This document shows, in pieces, positions 55,682 through 64,000 of a DNA stretch of 64,000 nt; the stretch's first letter is position 1, and each line of letters starts with the position of its first letter. This stretch comes from Myxococcales bacterium (lineage in GTDB: Bacteria > Myxococcota_A > Polyangia > Polyangiales > Polyangiaceae): positions 434,001 through 498,000 of the forward strand of contig JADJQX010000006.1 of assembly GCA_016712525.1 (NCBI GenBank), given 5' to 3'. The notes beneath the pieces were generated by a model. The model did not search any database, was not told the origin of the DNA, and saw only the letters and a program-made list of their open reading frames with translations. Both the position numbers and the translations under genes were made by a program.

Positions 55682-58033
55682 ATGCCTCGCGCCTCGTCGT
55701 CCCGAGCCTTGCCCGTCGTGCCTTTTCTGCTCGCGCTCGCGCCCTCGCTGTTCGGCGGCGTAGGTTGCGCTCCGCCGACGAGCCCGCCGGCCTCTCCGGT
55801 TCGCGCGCCCTCGCCCGAACGCGCCGAGCGGGCGATCGTCGCGCTCCTCGACGGGTGGCACGACGCCGCGGCCCGCGCCGACGAAAACGCCTATTTTTCA
55901 GCCCTCGCGAGCGACGCCGTGTTCATGGGCACGGACGCCACCGAGCGATGGTCCAAGGACGCGTTTCGGGCCTACGCTCACCCCCACTTCGCGAAGGGGA
56001 AGGCCTGGGCGTTCCGCGCCGTCCGTCGCACGGTTCGCCTCTCGTCCTCGGGTGAGGTCGCGTGGTTCGACGAGGACCTCGACACGCCGAACCTCGGCCC
56101 GGCCAGGGGCTCCGGCGTCGTCGTTTTCCGCGACGGTGCCTATAAGATTGCACACTACAACCTCTCGGTCCCGATCCCGAACGCCCGCTTTTCCTCGGTC
56201 AAACGCCTCCTCTCGGGGGACCCGCTCGCCCCACCCGCGCGGTCGACCGAGCCGTACTCGCCGGCCTCGTTCACCTCGCCCGCGCGTGCCCAGAAGGTGT
56301 CGGCGATCCTCCCCAAGGTGTCGGCCCTCGTCGGCGCGGCGCACGCCTCGCGCCACCTCCCGAGCCTCGCGGTCGCCCTCGTCGTCGACGGCAAGGTGGT
56401 CCTCACGTCCGTCCACGGCTTCGCCGACGTGGCGACGAAGCGGCGCGCCCACGCCGACACGGTCTATCGCATCGGCTCGATCACCAAGACCTTCACGGCC
56501 GAGGCGCTGCTCGCCCTCCGCGACGAGGGGAAGCTCTCCCTCGACGACCGGCTCGACGCCCACCTCCCCGAGGCGAGAGGCCTTCGGCACGCTCCGGGAG
56601 ACGCGCGCGCCGTCACGCTCCGCGAGCTCCTCTCGCACGTGTCGGGCCTGCCTCGCCTCGGCGGCTTCGACTACACGCGCCCCGACCGCGACGTGACCGA
56701 GGCCGAGGTGCTCGCGTCGCTCGGCACCACGGTCGCCGAAGCCCCCGACACGGCGTACCTCTACTCGAACTTCGGCATGGGCCTCGTGGGCCTCGTCGTG
56801 GGGCGCGCCGCGAAGGCGCCCTACCGTGACGTCGTCAGAGACAAGCTCCTCGTCCCCCTCGGCATGTCGTCGACCGCGTTCGACGAGAAGGCCTTCGCGC
56901 CCGAGCTCGTCGCGAGCGGGTACGCGTCGCGCTTCTCGAACGAGCCCGCGCCGAGGTGGCGCCTCGGGGCCTCGGAGGGCGCGGGCGGGATCTATGCATC
57001 CCTCACGGATATGGCGAAGTGGGTCGCCTTCCAGCTCGACGCGTGGCCGCCGCGGGATGGTGGCGCCGAGGGCCCGCTCGCGCGCGCGTCTCGCCGTGAG
57101 GCGCACGTGCCGCGCTTCTTCACGGGGCTCACGGCCGACGCCAAGGGCAGCCCCAAAGGCACGCTCGACGCGTCGGCCACCGGGGTCGGCCTCGCGTGGC
57201 ACACCCGCACGACGTGCGCGTACGAGCGGCTCGTCGAGCACGGCGGCGCCATCGATGGATTCAGCTCGCAGGTCGTCTTCGCGCCCGACCGAGGCTTCGG
57301 TCTCGTCGTGCTCACGAACGCGCTCGACGGGGGAGCCGCGGCGATCGGAGACGAGGTCCTCGAGCTCCTCGCGAGCGAACCCGCCCTCGCCCCTCGGCAG
57401 CCCGTCGCGAACGCCGAGCTTTCCGCTCTCGTCGGCCGATTCGTAGGGAAAATGCCCTCGTTCGACGAGGAGTCCTACGTCTCTCTCTTCGCCGAGTCGT
57501 TCCGAAACGCGGTGCCCCTCGCCAAGATGCAGGAGGTCGGCCTCGCGATGACGAAGGCGCACGGGGCGTGCACGGTCGGGCCCGCGACCGAGGTGCGGGG
57601 CGCCGCGTCGGCCACCTTCCGGCTCTCGTGCGCGCGCGGGTCGATCCTCGCCCACGCGAGCCTCCAGAGCGGAAAGCTCGCGGGCCTCGTCGTCGAGTCG
57701 ACCGGGTTGCCCGCTACTCCCGCGACGACCACGGCCGCGCGCGACGCGCTCTCGTTCCTCTCTCGTTGGGATCACCCGAGGTACGCCAAGGTGTTCGCGG
57801 GTACGGCGAAGGAGGACGTGCTCGAGAAGGCCTTCGCGCGTCAACGCGAAACCGTCGGCGTCTGCAAGCTCGCGGGCCCGGGCGAGGGAGACGGCGCGCG
57901 CCGCGCGACCTTCGCGCTCACGTGCGACAAGGCACGCGGAAAACCCTGGGAAATGTCCGTCGGTCTCGACGACGCGGGGAAGGTCCGCGAGGTCTTCTTC
58001 CGGCCCAAAGAGCGCGCGGGGCGCTGTTTCTGA
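55682..58033 (+). CDS. Serine hydrolase (beta-lactamase/class C family) lipoprotein with N-terminal NTF2-like domain
   Basis: Lipoprotein signal (MPRASSSRALPVVPFLLALA to VGCAP). Residues about 40–175 show a SnoaL/DUF4440-like domain (AIVALLDGWHDAAARADENA, SSGEVAWFDEDLD, VVVFRDGAYKIAHYNL). The serine hydrolase domain runs from about residue 200: S266-IT-K269 (GSITKTFTAEALL), Y361-S-N363 (TAYLYSNFGMGL) and H520-GG (VEHGGAIDGFSSQ), the three motifs of the class C beta-lactamase/DD-peptidase fold. After about residue 560 come further small domains similar to each other (MTKAHGACTVGPATEVRGAA, VCKLAGPGEGDGARRATFAL). Substrate unknown: wall peptides, esters or antibiotics are possible. Confidence 0.85.
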   Translation: MPRASSSRALPVVPFLLALAPSLFGGVGCAPPTSPPASPVRAPSPERAERAIVALLDGWHDAAARADENAYFSALASDAVFMGTDATERWSKDAFRAYAHPHFAKGKAWAFRAVRRTVRLSSSGEVAWFDEDLDTPNLGPARGSGVVVFRDGAYKIAHYNLSVPIPNARFSSVKRLLSGDPLAPPARSTEPYSPASFTSPARAQKVSAILPKVSALVGAAHASRHLPSLAVALVVDGKVVLTSVHGFADVATKRRAHADTVYRIGSITKTFTAEALLALRDEGKLSLDDRLDAHLPEARGLRHAPGDARAVTLRELLSHVSGLPRLGGFDYTRPDRDVTEAEVLASLGTTVAEAPDTAYLYSNFGMGLVGLVVGRAAKAPYRDVVRDKLLVPLGMSSTAFDEKAFAPELVASGYASRFSNEPAPRWRLGASEGAGGIYASLTDMAKWVAFQLDAWPPRDGGAEGPLARASRREAHVPRFFTGLTADAKGSPKGTLDASATGVGLAWHTRTTCAYERLVEHGGAIDGFSSQVVFAPDRGFGLVVLTNALDGGAAAIGDEVLELLASEPALAPRQPVANAELSALVGRFVGKMPSFDEESYVSLFAESFRNAVPLAKMQEVGLAMTKAHGACTVGPATEVRGAASATFRLSCARGSILAHASLQSGKLAGLVVESTGLPATPATTTAARDALSFLSRWDHPRYAKVFAGTAKEDVLEKAFARQRETVGVCKLAGPGEGDGARRATFALTCDKARGKPWEMSVGLDDAGKVREVFFRPKERAGRCF

Positions 58034-58045
58034 AGCGCGGCTCGA

Positions 58046-58072
58046 GCCTCGCGCGTGTCGACGGCGCGAGGC
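58046..58072. terminator. Hairpin between serine hydrolase and argG
   Basis: A perfect 9-bp stem, GCCTCGCGC pairing with GCGCGAGGC, with a 9-base loop. It lies between the stops of convergent genes and could end both transcripts. On the plus strand it is followed by CCTTTGCC rather than a T-run. Confidence 0.55.
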
Positions 58073-58093
58073 CCTTTGCCGGCGGTCCCTTGC

Positions 58094-59416
58094 TCAGCCC
58101 AAGAGGTCTTCGACCCGCAGCCCGAGCCGCGCGACCTCGGTCTTCGCCCGGGCGAGCAGCACGTCGCGTGCATCTTGCACGGAAATGCCCTGCACCTCGA
58201 GGGCGCCGATGCGATCCTCGGGCGAGAACGCGCTCTTCGTCTTCTCCATGGAGAGCTTGTCGGGCTCGTAGGCCGCGTTCGGGACCTTCGTCTCCACGAT
58301 GGTGTAGTCGTCGCCGCGGCGGAGCTCGAAGGTGACCTCACCCGTGATGCTCGGCGCGATCCACGTCGTGAGCGACGTCTTCAGCATCTCGGCTTCGGGA
58401 TCGAACCAGCGACCTTCGTAGAGGAGCCGACCGAGCTTGCGGCCGAGCGTCGTGTAGAGGTCCGTCGTGTTCTCGGAGCACACGGCCGACAGGATGCGCT
58501 CGTAGGCCGCGTGCAGCAGCGCCATGCCCGGCGCCTCGTAGATGCCGCGGCTCTTCGCGTCGATGACGCGGTTCTCGATCTGGTCGCTCATGCCGAGCCC
58601 GTGCCGACCGCCGACCCGGTTCGCCTCGAGGAAGAGCTCCGTGAGGCTCGAAAATCGCTTGCCCGAGAGCGACACCGGCACGCCGCGCTCGAAGCTCACC
58701 GTGACCTCTTCGGCCTCGATGACCACGTCCTTCTTCCAGAAGGCGACGCCCATGATCGGCTCGACGATGCGCATGCCGCGGTCGAGGCGCTCGAGATCCT
58801 TCGCCTCGTGGGTCGCGCCGAGCACGTTCGCGTCGGTGCTGTAGGCCTTCTCGGTGCCCATTTTGTAGGGCAAACCGATCTTCGTGAGGTACTCGCTCAT
58901 CTCGGTGCGGCCGCCGAACGCGTTCACGAACGCGCTGTCGAGCCACGGCTTGTAGATGGTGAGGTTCGGCGAGAGCAGCGCCCCGTAGCGGAAGAAGCGC
59001 TGGATGTCGTTGCCCTTGTGGGTGCTGCCGTCGCTGAAGACGTCGACCCCGTCCTCCTTCATGGCGCGCACGATGGCCGTCGTCGTCACGACGCGGCCGA
59101 GCGGCGTCGTGTTGAAGTACTTCCGCCCGCCCGTCGCCAGGTGAAACGCGCCGCACTGGAGGGCCACGATCCCCTCGGCCACCATCGCGTCCTTGCAGTC
59201 GAGGAGGCGCGCGGACTTGGCGCCGTGAACGAGCGCGCTCGGAGGGATGTCCTCCGGGGTCTTCTCGTCGGGCTGGGCGAGGTCGGCCGTGTAGGCGTGC
59301 ACCTCGAGCCCCTCGCGAGAGAGCCACGCCACCGCCGTGCGGGTGTCGAGGCCGCCGGAGTAGGCGATGCCGATGCGGGTACCTTGGGGAGGAAGCTTCT
59401 TGTGGATGCGGCTCAC
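58094..59416 (-). CDS. argG: Argininosuccinate synthase
   Basis: Joins citrulline and aspartate with ATP to argininosuccinate in arginine synthesis, in the cytoplasm. The pyrophosphate-binding motif is SGGLDT at residues 20–25, preceded by GIAYS. Family-typical segments include GCSTHKGND-like DGSTHKGNDIQRF, YLTKIGLPYKMGTEKAYSTD, and GGRHGLGMSDQIENR. At 440 residues it resembles the longer, E. coli-like type. No other arginine gene is near. It is convergent with the serine hydrolase gene and divergent from the alpha/beta hydrolase gene. Confidence 0.97.
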   Translation of the reverse strand: MSRIHKKLPPQGTRIGIAYSGGLDTRTAVAWLSREGLEVHAYTADLAQPDEKTPEDIPPSALVHGAKSARLLDCKDAMVAEGIVALQCGAFHLATGGRKYFNTTPLGRVVTTTAIVRAMKEDGVDVFSDGSTHKGNDIQRFFRYGALLSPNLTIYKPWLDSAFVNAFGGRTEMSEYLTKIGLPYKMGTEKAYSTDANVLGATHEAKDLERLDRGMRIVEPIMGVAFWKKDVVIEAEEVTVSFERGVPVSLSGKRFSSLTELFLEANRVGGRHGLGMSDQIENRVIDAKSRGIYEAPGMALLHAAYERILSAVCSENTTDLYTTLGRKLGRLLYEGRWFDPEAEMLKTSLTTWIAPSITGEVTFELRRGDDYTIVETKVPNAAYEPDKLSMEKTKSAFSPEDRIGALEVQGISVQDARDVLLARAKTEVARLGLRVEDLLG

Positions 59417-59598
59417 GCGGCCGGGTTAGCACGCCGCGACGGGCCGAATCACGCAAAACGGGAGACGTCCCCTCCCGCTCCGGGCGCGAGGTGCGAGAAT
59501 GTGAGCAGCTCCGCGCCCCGTCTCGAATGCGTGCAGAGCGCACGTCGTGGCGGTCCGCCTCTGGGCGTCGCGCTGCCGCCGCGCTACACCTCGGAGTG

Positions 59599-60618
59599 AT
59601 GCAAAGGCTCGTCACGCGCACCCGCAGGGCCCTCGGCTCGGCGCTCATGCAGGGCTTTTTCCACGGCGCCTCGCGCGTCGGAGCGCTCCACCCGCTGGCC
59701 CGCCCCGAGCGCCACGGCGTCACCGTGCACAGGGACGTGCGCTACCACGGAGAGCACGGCGAAGAGCACCTCCTCGACGTCTACGTCCCCGACGGCGCGA
59801 CCTCGGCGCCCATGGTCTTCTACATCCACGGCGGAGCGTTCCGCATCCTCTCGAAGGACACCCACTGGATCATGGCGCTCGCGTTCGCGCGCCGCGGCTA
59901 CGTGGTCTTCAACGTGAACTACCGCCTCGCGCCGGCGCACAGGTTCCCCGCGGCCATCGCCGACGTGTGCCACGCCTACGCGTTCGCCCTCGAGAGCGCC
60001 GCGCGTTTCGGCGCCGATCCTTCGCGCGTCGTCGTCGCCGGGGAGTCGGCCGGCGCGAACCTCGCCACGAGCCTCACCCTCGCGACCACCTTCGAGCGAC
60101 CCGAGCCCTTCGCCAAGCTCGCGTTCGACACGGGCACGGTCCCGCGCGCCGTCGTGCCCGCGTGCGGCATCTTCCAGGTGACCGACACGGCCCGCTTCGC
60201 TCGGCGAAAACAGGGCTTCTCACGCTTCGTCGCCGAGCGCCTCCGCGAGGTCGAGACGGGCTACCTCGGGCCGTCCCCGACGATGGCGTCGCTCGATCTC
60301 GCCGACCCGCTCTGCTTCTTCGAGAGGGGCCCCGAGCCCGCTCGGCCCGTGCCGCCGTTCTTCCTCCCCGTCGGCACGAAAGACCCCTTGCTCGACGACA
60401 CCCGAAGGCTCGCCCGCGCCCTCCGCGCCATGGGCGTCTCGGCCGAAGAAGAATATTACCCGGGTGAAATTCACGCCTTCCACGCGTTCGTCATGCGCGC
60501 GGCGGCACGAAAGTGCTGGGGCGACACCTTCGCGTTCCTCGCGCGCCACGGCATCGGGCCCGAGCGCGCCCACGAACCTGTCCGCCGCACCCCCGACCAC
60601 CACGGCCACGTGGGCTGA
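59599..60618 (+). CDS. Alpha/beta hydrolase of the hormone-sensitive lipase type
   Basis: A 339-residue esterase-like protein. The oxyanion motif is HGGAF (residues 77–81), the nucleophile S150 in AGESAGAN, the acid D262 in TKDPLLDD, and the base H292 in GEIHAFHAF. These fit the HSL/Aes family, which hydrolyses short-chain esters. No export signal is present. It starts at an ATG after a GGAG stretch. The gene stands alone, between argG (divergent) and ftsK (convergent). Confidence 0.85.
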   Translation: MQRLVTRTRRALGSALMQGFFHGASRVGALHPLARPERHGVTVHRDVRYHGEHGEEHLLDVYVPDGATSAPMVFYIHGGAFRILSKDTHWIMALAFARRGYVVFNVNYRLAPAHRFPAAIADVCHAYAFALESAARFGADPSRVVVAGESAGANLATSLTLATTFERPEPFAKLAFDTGTVPRAVVPACGIFQVTDTARFARRKQGFSRFVAERLREVETGYLGPSPTMASLDLADPLCFFERGPEPARPVPPFFLPVGTKDPLLDDTRRLARALRAMGVSAEEEYYPGEIHAFHAFVMRAAARKCWGDTFAFLARHGIGPERAHEPVRRTPDHHGHVG

Positions 60619-60632
60619 GATCCACCCGCCAC

Positions 60633-60661
60633 GGGAGACGTGCGTCATGCACACGTCTCCC
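60633..60661. terminator. Hairpin between convergent genes
   Basis: A 10-bp stem, GGGAGACGTG pairing with CACGTCTCCC, with a 9-base loop. It lies after the hydrolase stop and before the ftsK stop, a fitting place for a bidirectional terminator. No T-tract is present. Confidence 0.55.
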
Positions 60662-60678
60662 ATGTCGCGGGCGCCTCG

Positions 60679-63549
60679 TCAGATCGAATCGAACAAGACC
60701 TCGCGGTCCTTCGAGCCGTTCGCCGGGCCCACGAGCCCACGCTTCTCCATCATCTCGACGATGCGCGCGGCGCGGTTGTAGCCGAGCCCGAGCTTGCGCT
60801 GGAGCCACGAGGTCGAGCACCGCTTCGTGTCGGCGACGAGGCGCACGGCCTGGTCGTACATCGGGTCTTGCTCGGCGTCCTCTTCGGCCTCGGCCGCCGC
60901 CTCTTCGTCGCGCGGCTTCAGGATGTTCTCGTCGTAGACGGGCTCGCCCTGGAGGCGCAAAAAGTCCATGATTTTCTGGACTTCCTCTTCGCTCAAGAAC
61001 GGGCACTGCACGCGGCGCGTGTCGTTCGTGCCGTTCAGCTTCACGAGCATGTCGCCCTTGCCGAGGAGGTGCTCGGCGCCCTGCTCGTCCAAGATGGTGC
61101 GGCTGTCGATCTTCTGGGCCACGCGGAAGGCGATGCGCGTGGGGAAGTTCGCCTTGATCATGCCGGTGATGACGTCCACGCTCGGGCGCTGCGTCGCCAA
61201 GATGACGTGCATGCCGGCGGCGCGGGCCTTCTGCGCGAGGCGCGCGATCGAGGCCTCCACCTCTTTGCCCTGCTGCATCATGAGGTCGGCGAACTCGTCG
61301 ACCACGATGACGAGGTGGGGGAGCTTCTCGGGCAAGGGCTGCGTGCCCTCCTCGCCCTCCTCGGGGGCGACGGCGTCGGAGAAGCCGTTGAAGTCCTTCG
61401 CGATGACCTGCTTCGGCAAGGGGTTTCGCGCCTCGCCCCGCTCGACGCGCTTCACCCACGCGTTGTAGGTCCCGATGTTCTTCGTGCCCGCGTCGGCGAA
61501 GAGCTGGTACCGGCGCTCCATCTCGTCGACGGCCCACTTGAGCGCCGTCGCCGCCTGCTTCATGTCGGTGACGACCGGCAAGAGCATGTGGGGGATGCGA
61601 TCGAACGGCGCGAGCTCGACGACCTTCGGGTCGATGAGGAGGAGGCGCATCTCCTCGGGGGTGCGGCGGTAGAGCAGCGACGTGAGCATCACGTTCAGCC
61701 CGACGCTCTTTCCGGCGCCCGTCGCGCCCGCGACGATGACGTGGGGCATGCTGGCGAGGTCGGCGTAGACGGGCGTGCCGACGATGTCGCGCCCGAGCAC
61801 CACGGGGAGCGGCGAGTCGAGCGTCTGGAAGCGGCGATCCTCGACGAGGTCGCGGAGGTTCACCGGGAGGCGCTTTTCGTTCGGGAGCTCGAACCCGATG
61901 CGGTTCTTCCCGGGGATCGGCGCGACGATGCGCACCTTCTTGGCGAGGGCGAGCGCGAGATCGTCGGCCAGCGACGCGACGCGCGACACCTTGGTGCCGG
62001 CCACGGGCGACACCTCGAACGTCGTCACGACGGGCCCCGGCAGGATCTCCTCGACCTTGCCGGAGACCTTGTAGTCTGCAAGTGTCTTGACGAGCGTCTC
62101 GGCGTTCTTGTGGAGCAGCGCCTCGTCGAGCACGAGGCTCGGGTCGACCGTGGCCGCCTCGAGCATGTCGGTCGGCGGCAAGCGGAACCCGGCTCCGAGC
62201 GCGGGCACGAGCCTGTCGAGCTTCTCGAGCTTCGTGGGCTTCTCTTTGGCGAGCGCGGCCGACGTGTCGACGATCGTGATGGCCTCGGCGTTCGTGACCG
62301 GGGCCTTCGCCGCCGGCCTCTTCTCGGGGGTCGCCAGGGCGAGCGCGGGCTCGCTCTCGGGCGCATCGTCCGCGCTCGCGTCGTCCGCGGTCGCGTCGTC
62401 TTCGAGGTCGTCGGTCTCGGGCTCGGAGGCCGCCCCCGCGAAGAGCTCGGAGCTCGTGTCGATGACGAACTTCGGGCCCTCGTCGAGGTCGTCGGGAAGG
62501 TCGAGCGGGCTCTCTTCGCGGGGCTCCGCCTTTTTCCCTCGGCGCGCGCGCGGCGCCTGGGCGCCCTCGGCCTTGAGGCCCGGGGCAGGGGCTTTTTCGG
62601 TCGCGGGGGGTGGCTCGTCGACCGCGGCGTCGGCCTCGGCGTCGTCGCCCTTCGCCGGGGTGGCGTCCTTGGCGCGGGGCGCGCGAGCGCGCGATCGTTT
62701 GGACTTGACGGGCGGAGGGAGCACCGACTCTTCCGGGGGCACGAACGTCTCGTCGTCGTCGTCGAGGCTCGCGGCCACGAAGGCCTCTTCGCCGCGCGAG
62801 AGCTTGATCTTCGGGGTGGCGGCGGCGCGCTCCTTCTCGTCCGCGGCGCGCTCGAGGGCACGCGCGGCGGCCCACGCCTCGGCGACCGAGCGCGCGCCCG
62901 TGGTCGTTCGCGTGAAGAGCGCCTTGAAGAACGCGGCGATCGTGTGGACGAGCGCGATGAACGAGAAGGTCGCCCGGGCGATCAAGATGAGGCCCACGAG
63001 CGAGAAGCCGACGAGGAACGAGCCCACGGTCGAGAAGAGCGAGCGCGCGACCTCGCCGAAGAGCTCGCCCACGAGGCCCGCGGAAGGGTGCTTGCCGAAC
63101 GCGACGGCCGTGGGCCACCCCACCTGGACGAGGGCCGCGCCGAGCACGAGCAGCAGCATGTCGCCGCCGAGCCGCGCCGGCGTGAGGTTGTTCTCTTTGC
63201 CTCGCACGAACGGGATGCCCAGCAAGAAGAGCTCGAGCGGGATCGACCACGACGCGAGCCCGACGAGCTGCACGAGGCAGCGCGCGCAGGCCTCGCCGAC
63301 GGGGCCCACCCAGTTCTCGCCGACGATCGGATCGTGCGGCACGGCGTTCGGGGACGGCGCGAGGCTCGGCTCACCCGCGTACGAGGCGAGGGCCAGCGCG
63401 AGGAAGATGGCCGACGTCCACATGACGAGGGCGGCGATCTCCCGATGACGAGCGAGGGCCCCCGCGCCGGCGCCCAAGACCTTGGGCACGCGGTTGTTCG
63501 AGGGGAGCGCCGAGTCGGGGCGTCGCTGGGCGAGAAGGGGGAAGGCCAT
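60679..63549 (-). CDS. ftsK: DNA translocase FtsK/SpoIIIE
   Basis: A 956-residue motor that moves DNA through the closing septum and helps resolve chromosome dimers. The N-terminus has four transmembrane helices (from MWTSAIFLALALASYAG to GSFLVGFSLVGLILIARA), then a long acidic Pro/Ala-rich linker, then the ATPase: Walker A GATGAGKS (K614), Walker B LVIVVDEFADL, and a C-terminal winged-helix gamma domain (STSWLQRKLGLGYNRAARIV). The start codon follows AAAGGAGC, a strong ribosome-binding site. It is well within the normal range of lengths for FtsK. Confidence 0.97.
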   Translation of the reverse strand: MAFPLLAQRRPDSALPSNNRVPKVLGAGAGALARHREIAALVMWTSAIFLALALASYAGEPSLAPSPNAVPHDPIVGENWVGPVGEACARCLVQLVGLASWSIPLELFLLGIPFVRGKENNLTPARLGGDMLLLVLGAALVQVGWPTAVAFGKHPSAGLVGELFGEVARSLFSTVGSFLVGFSLVGLILIARATFSFIALVHTIAAFFKALFTRTTTGARSVAEAWAAARALERAADEKERAAATPKIKLSRGEEAFVAASLDDDDETFVPPEESVLPPPVKSKRSRARAPRAKDATPAKGDDAEADAAVDEPPPATEKAPAPGLKAEGAQAPRARRGKKAEPREESPLDLPDDLDEGPKFVIDTSSELFAGAASEPETDDLEDDATADDASADDAPESEPALALATPEKRPAAKAPVTNAEAITIVDTSAALAKEKPTKLEKLDRLVPALGAGFRLPPTDMLEAATVDPSLVLDEALLHKNAETLVKTLADYKVSGKVEEILPGPVVTTFEVSPVAGTKVSRVASLADDLALALAKKVRIVAPIPGKNRIGFELPNEKRLPVNLRDLVEDRRFQTLDSPLPVVLGRDIVGTPVYADLASMPHVIVAGATGAGKSVGLNVMLTSLLYRRTPEEMRLLLIDPKVVELAPFDRIPHMLLPVVTDMKQAATALKWAVDEMERRYQLFADAGTKNIGTYNAWVKRVERGEARNPLPKQVIAKDFNGFSDAVAPEEGEEGTQPLPEKLPHLVIVVDEFADLMMQQGKEVEASIARLAQKARAAGMHVILATQRPSVDVITGMIKANFPTRIAFRVAQKIDSRTILDEQGAEHLLGKGDMLVKLNGTNDTRRVQCPFLSEEEVQKIMDFLRLQGEPVYDENILKPRDEEAAAEAEEDAEQDPMYDQAVRLVADTKRCSTSWLQRKLGLGYNRAARIVEMMEKRGLVGPANGSKDREVLFDSI

Positions 63550-63816
63550 GCTCCTTTTATCCTACATCGGAGACTATGTGGGTAGGAGCCCCGAGGCCAA
63601 GTTCGTCGTGCGGGTCGCTGCTAGGTTCGCCGTGGCCCCGCGAAAACGTGGGCGCGCGCCCTCGGCACCGAAGTTTGTTGGGAGAGCCCCGCGGCTTGGG
63701 TAACATGGGACCCCTTGCGGGACGTGACGGGAGCCTTGGCCCGGCGCGCTCGTGCCGTCTCGGGGAGGGCCTGCCTACGCAGGTTGCCCCCGAGCCCGGA
63801 CTTCGGACGAGGAGAG

Positions 63817-64000
63817 ATGGCCGTCGAAACCAATCGAAAGTTCTCGAGCCGCACGACCCGGTCGATGTGGCCTGCCCGCGTCGCCCTTCTCGTCAGCCTG
63901 CTGGGCACGGTCGGTGCGTCGTCCGTCCTCGGTGGATGTGCCGTGAGCGAGACCGACGTGAAGCGCTGGGAAGGCACCGAGCGCGGCCCCGTGAAGCTCG
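63817..64000 (+). CDS. N-terminal part of a lipoprotein (runs off the window)
   Basis: A strong GGAGAG ribosome-binding site precedes the ATG. The visible 61 codons encode a basic lead, a signal core (WPARVALLVSLLGTVGASSV) and a lipobox (LGGCAVS), then SETDVKRWEGTERGPVKL. The last part resembles the beginning of HEAT-repeat lipoproteins I recall from Polyangia, but too little is visible to be sure. The gene continues beyond the window. It is divergent from ftsK across 267 bases with no other feature seen. Confidence 0.75.
   Translation, partial: MAVETNRKFSSRTTRSMWPARVALLVSLLGTVGASSVLGGCAVSETDVKRWEGTERGPVKL

Noticed and set aside
60640..63585. A 981-codon plus-strand frame opposite ftsK
   Set aside because: Shadow of ftsK; low-complexity Glu/Arg/Gly composition.

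Overview
The window comes from a high-GC, lipoprotein-rich delta-type bacterium, most likely a myxobacterium of the class Polyangia (Myxococcota). The reasons are: many predicted lipoproteins with Asp/Pro/Ala-rich linkers, Hanks-type Ser/Thr kinases with long tails, three tandem bactofilins, a Kelch protein ending in a Cys–hydrophobic–poly-Arg tail of the MYXO-CTERM kind, and an ECF sigma–kinase–TPR module. The family or genus cannot be read from the sequence alone. No rRNA, tRNA, CRISPR array or prophage was seen.

Layout. 0–15 kb is a run of secreted lipoproteins: an LAS (MepA-like) peptidase, a HEAT-like protein, a lambda-R-like GH104 lysozyme, a VWA protein, two polysaccharide-deacetylase-fold proteins, two mono-haem lipoproteins, an ECF sigma factor with its membrane partner, and several gene remnants. 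15–21 kb holds a kinase with a polytopic membrane tail, small lipoproteins, three bactofilins, and a 22-bp palindromic minisatellite. 21–24.4 kb is a clearly lower-GC island with two paralogous lipoproteins. 24.4–29.6 kb holds a di-haem peroxidase-like protein and three tandem, coupled LuxR-type regulators divergent from a short LuxR protein, with a 38-bp near-palindrome between them. 29.6–36.5 kb holds secreted repeat proteins and a sigma–kinase–TPR operon.

36.5–40.1 kb contains a REP-associated tyrosine transposase (RAYT) gene flanked by REP-like repeats in opposite orientations, plus a related repeat cluster about 2.2 kb further on. 40.1–45.8 kb holds three membrane proteins, two of them of glycosyltransferase (GT-C) type, a CDGSH iron–sulfur protein and a TrmH-type methyltransferase. 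45.9–53.9 kb is a TamB–Omp85 pair for outer-membrane biogenesis. 53.9–64 kb is mostly housekeeping: BtpA-family protein plus PfkB kinase, a serine hydrolase, argininosuccinate synthase, an alpha/beta hydrolase, the FtsK translocase, and the start of another lipoprotein.

Functionally the window is dominated by the cell envelope (murein enzymes, bactofilins, TamB/Omp85, glycosyltransferases) and by signalling (two kinases, two ECF sigmas, four LuxR proteins). Many genes are solitary; the clear operons are marked by 1–8 nt start/stop overlaps. The strongest candidates for unusual biology are the RAYT/REP locus, the LuxR triplet with its palindrome, the compensated-palindrome minisatellite, and the low-GC lipoprotein pair.
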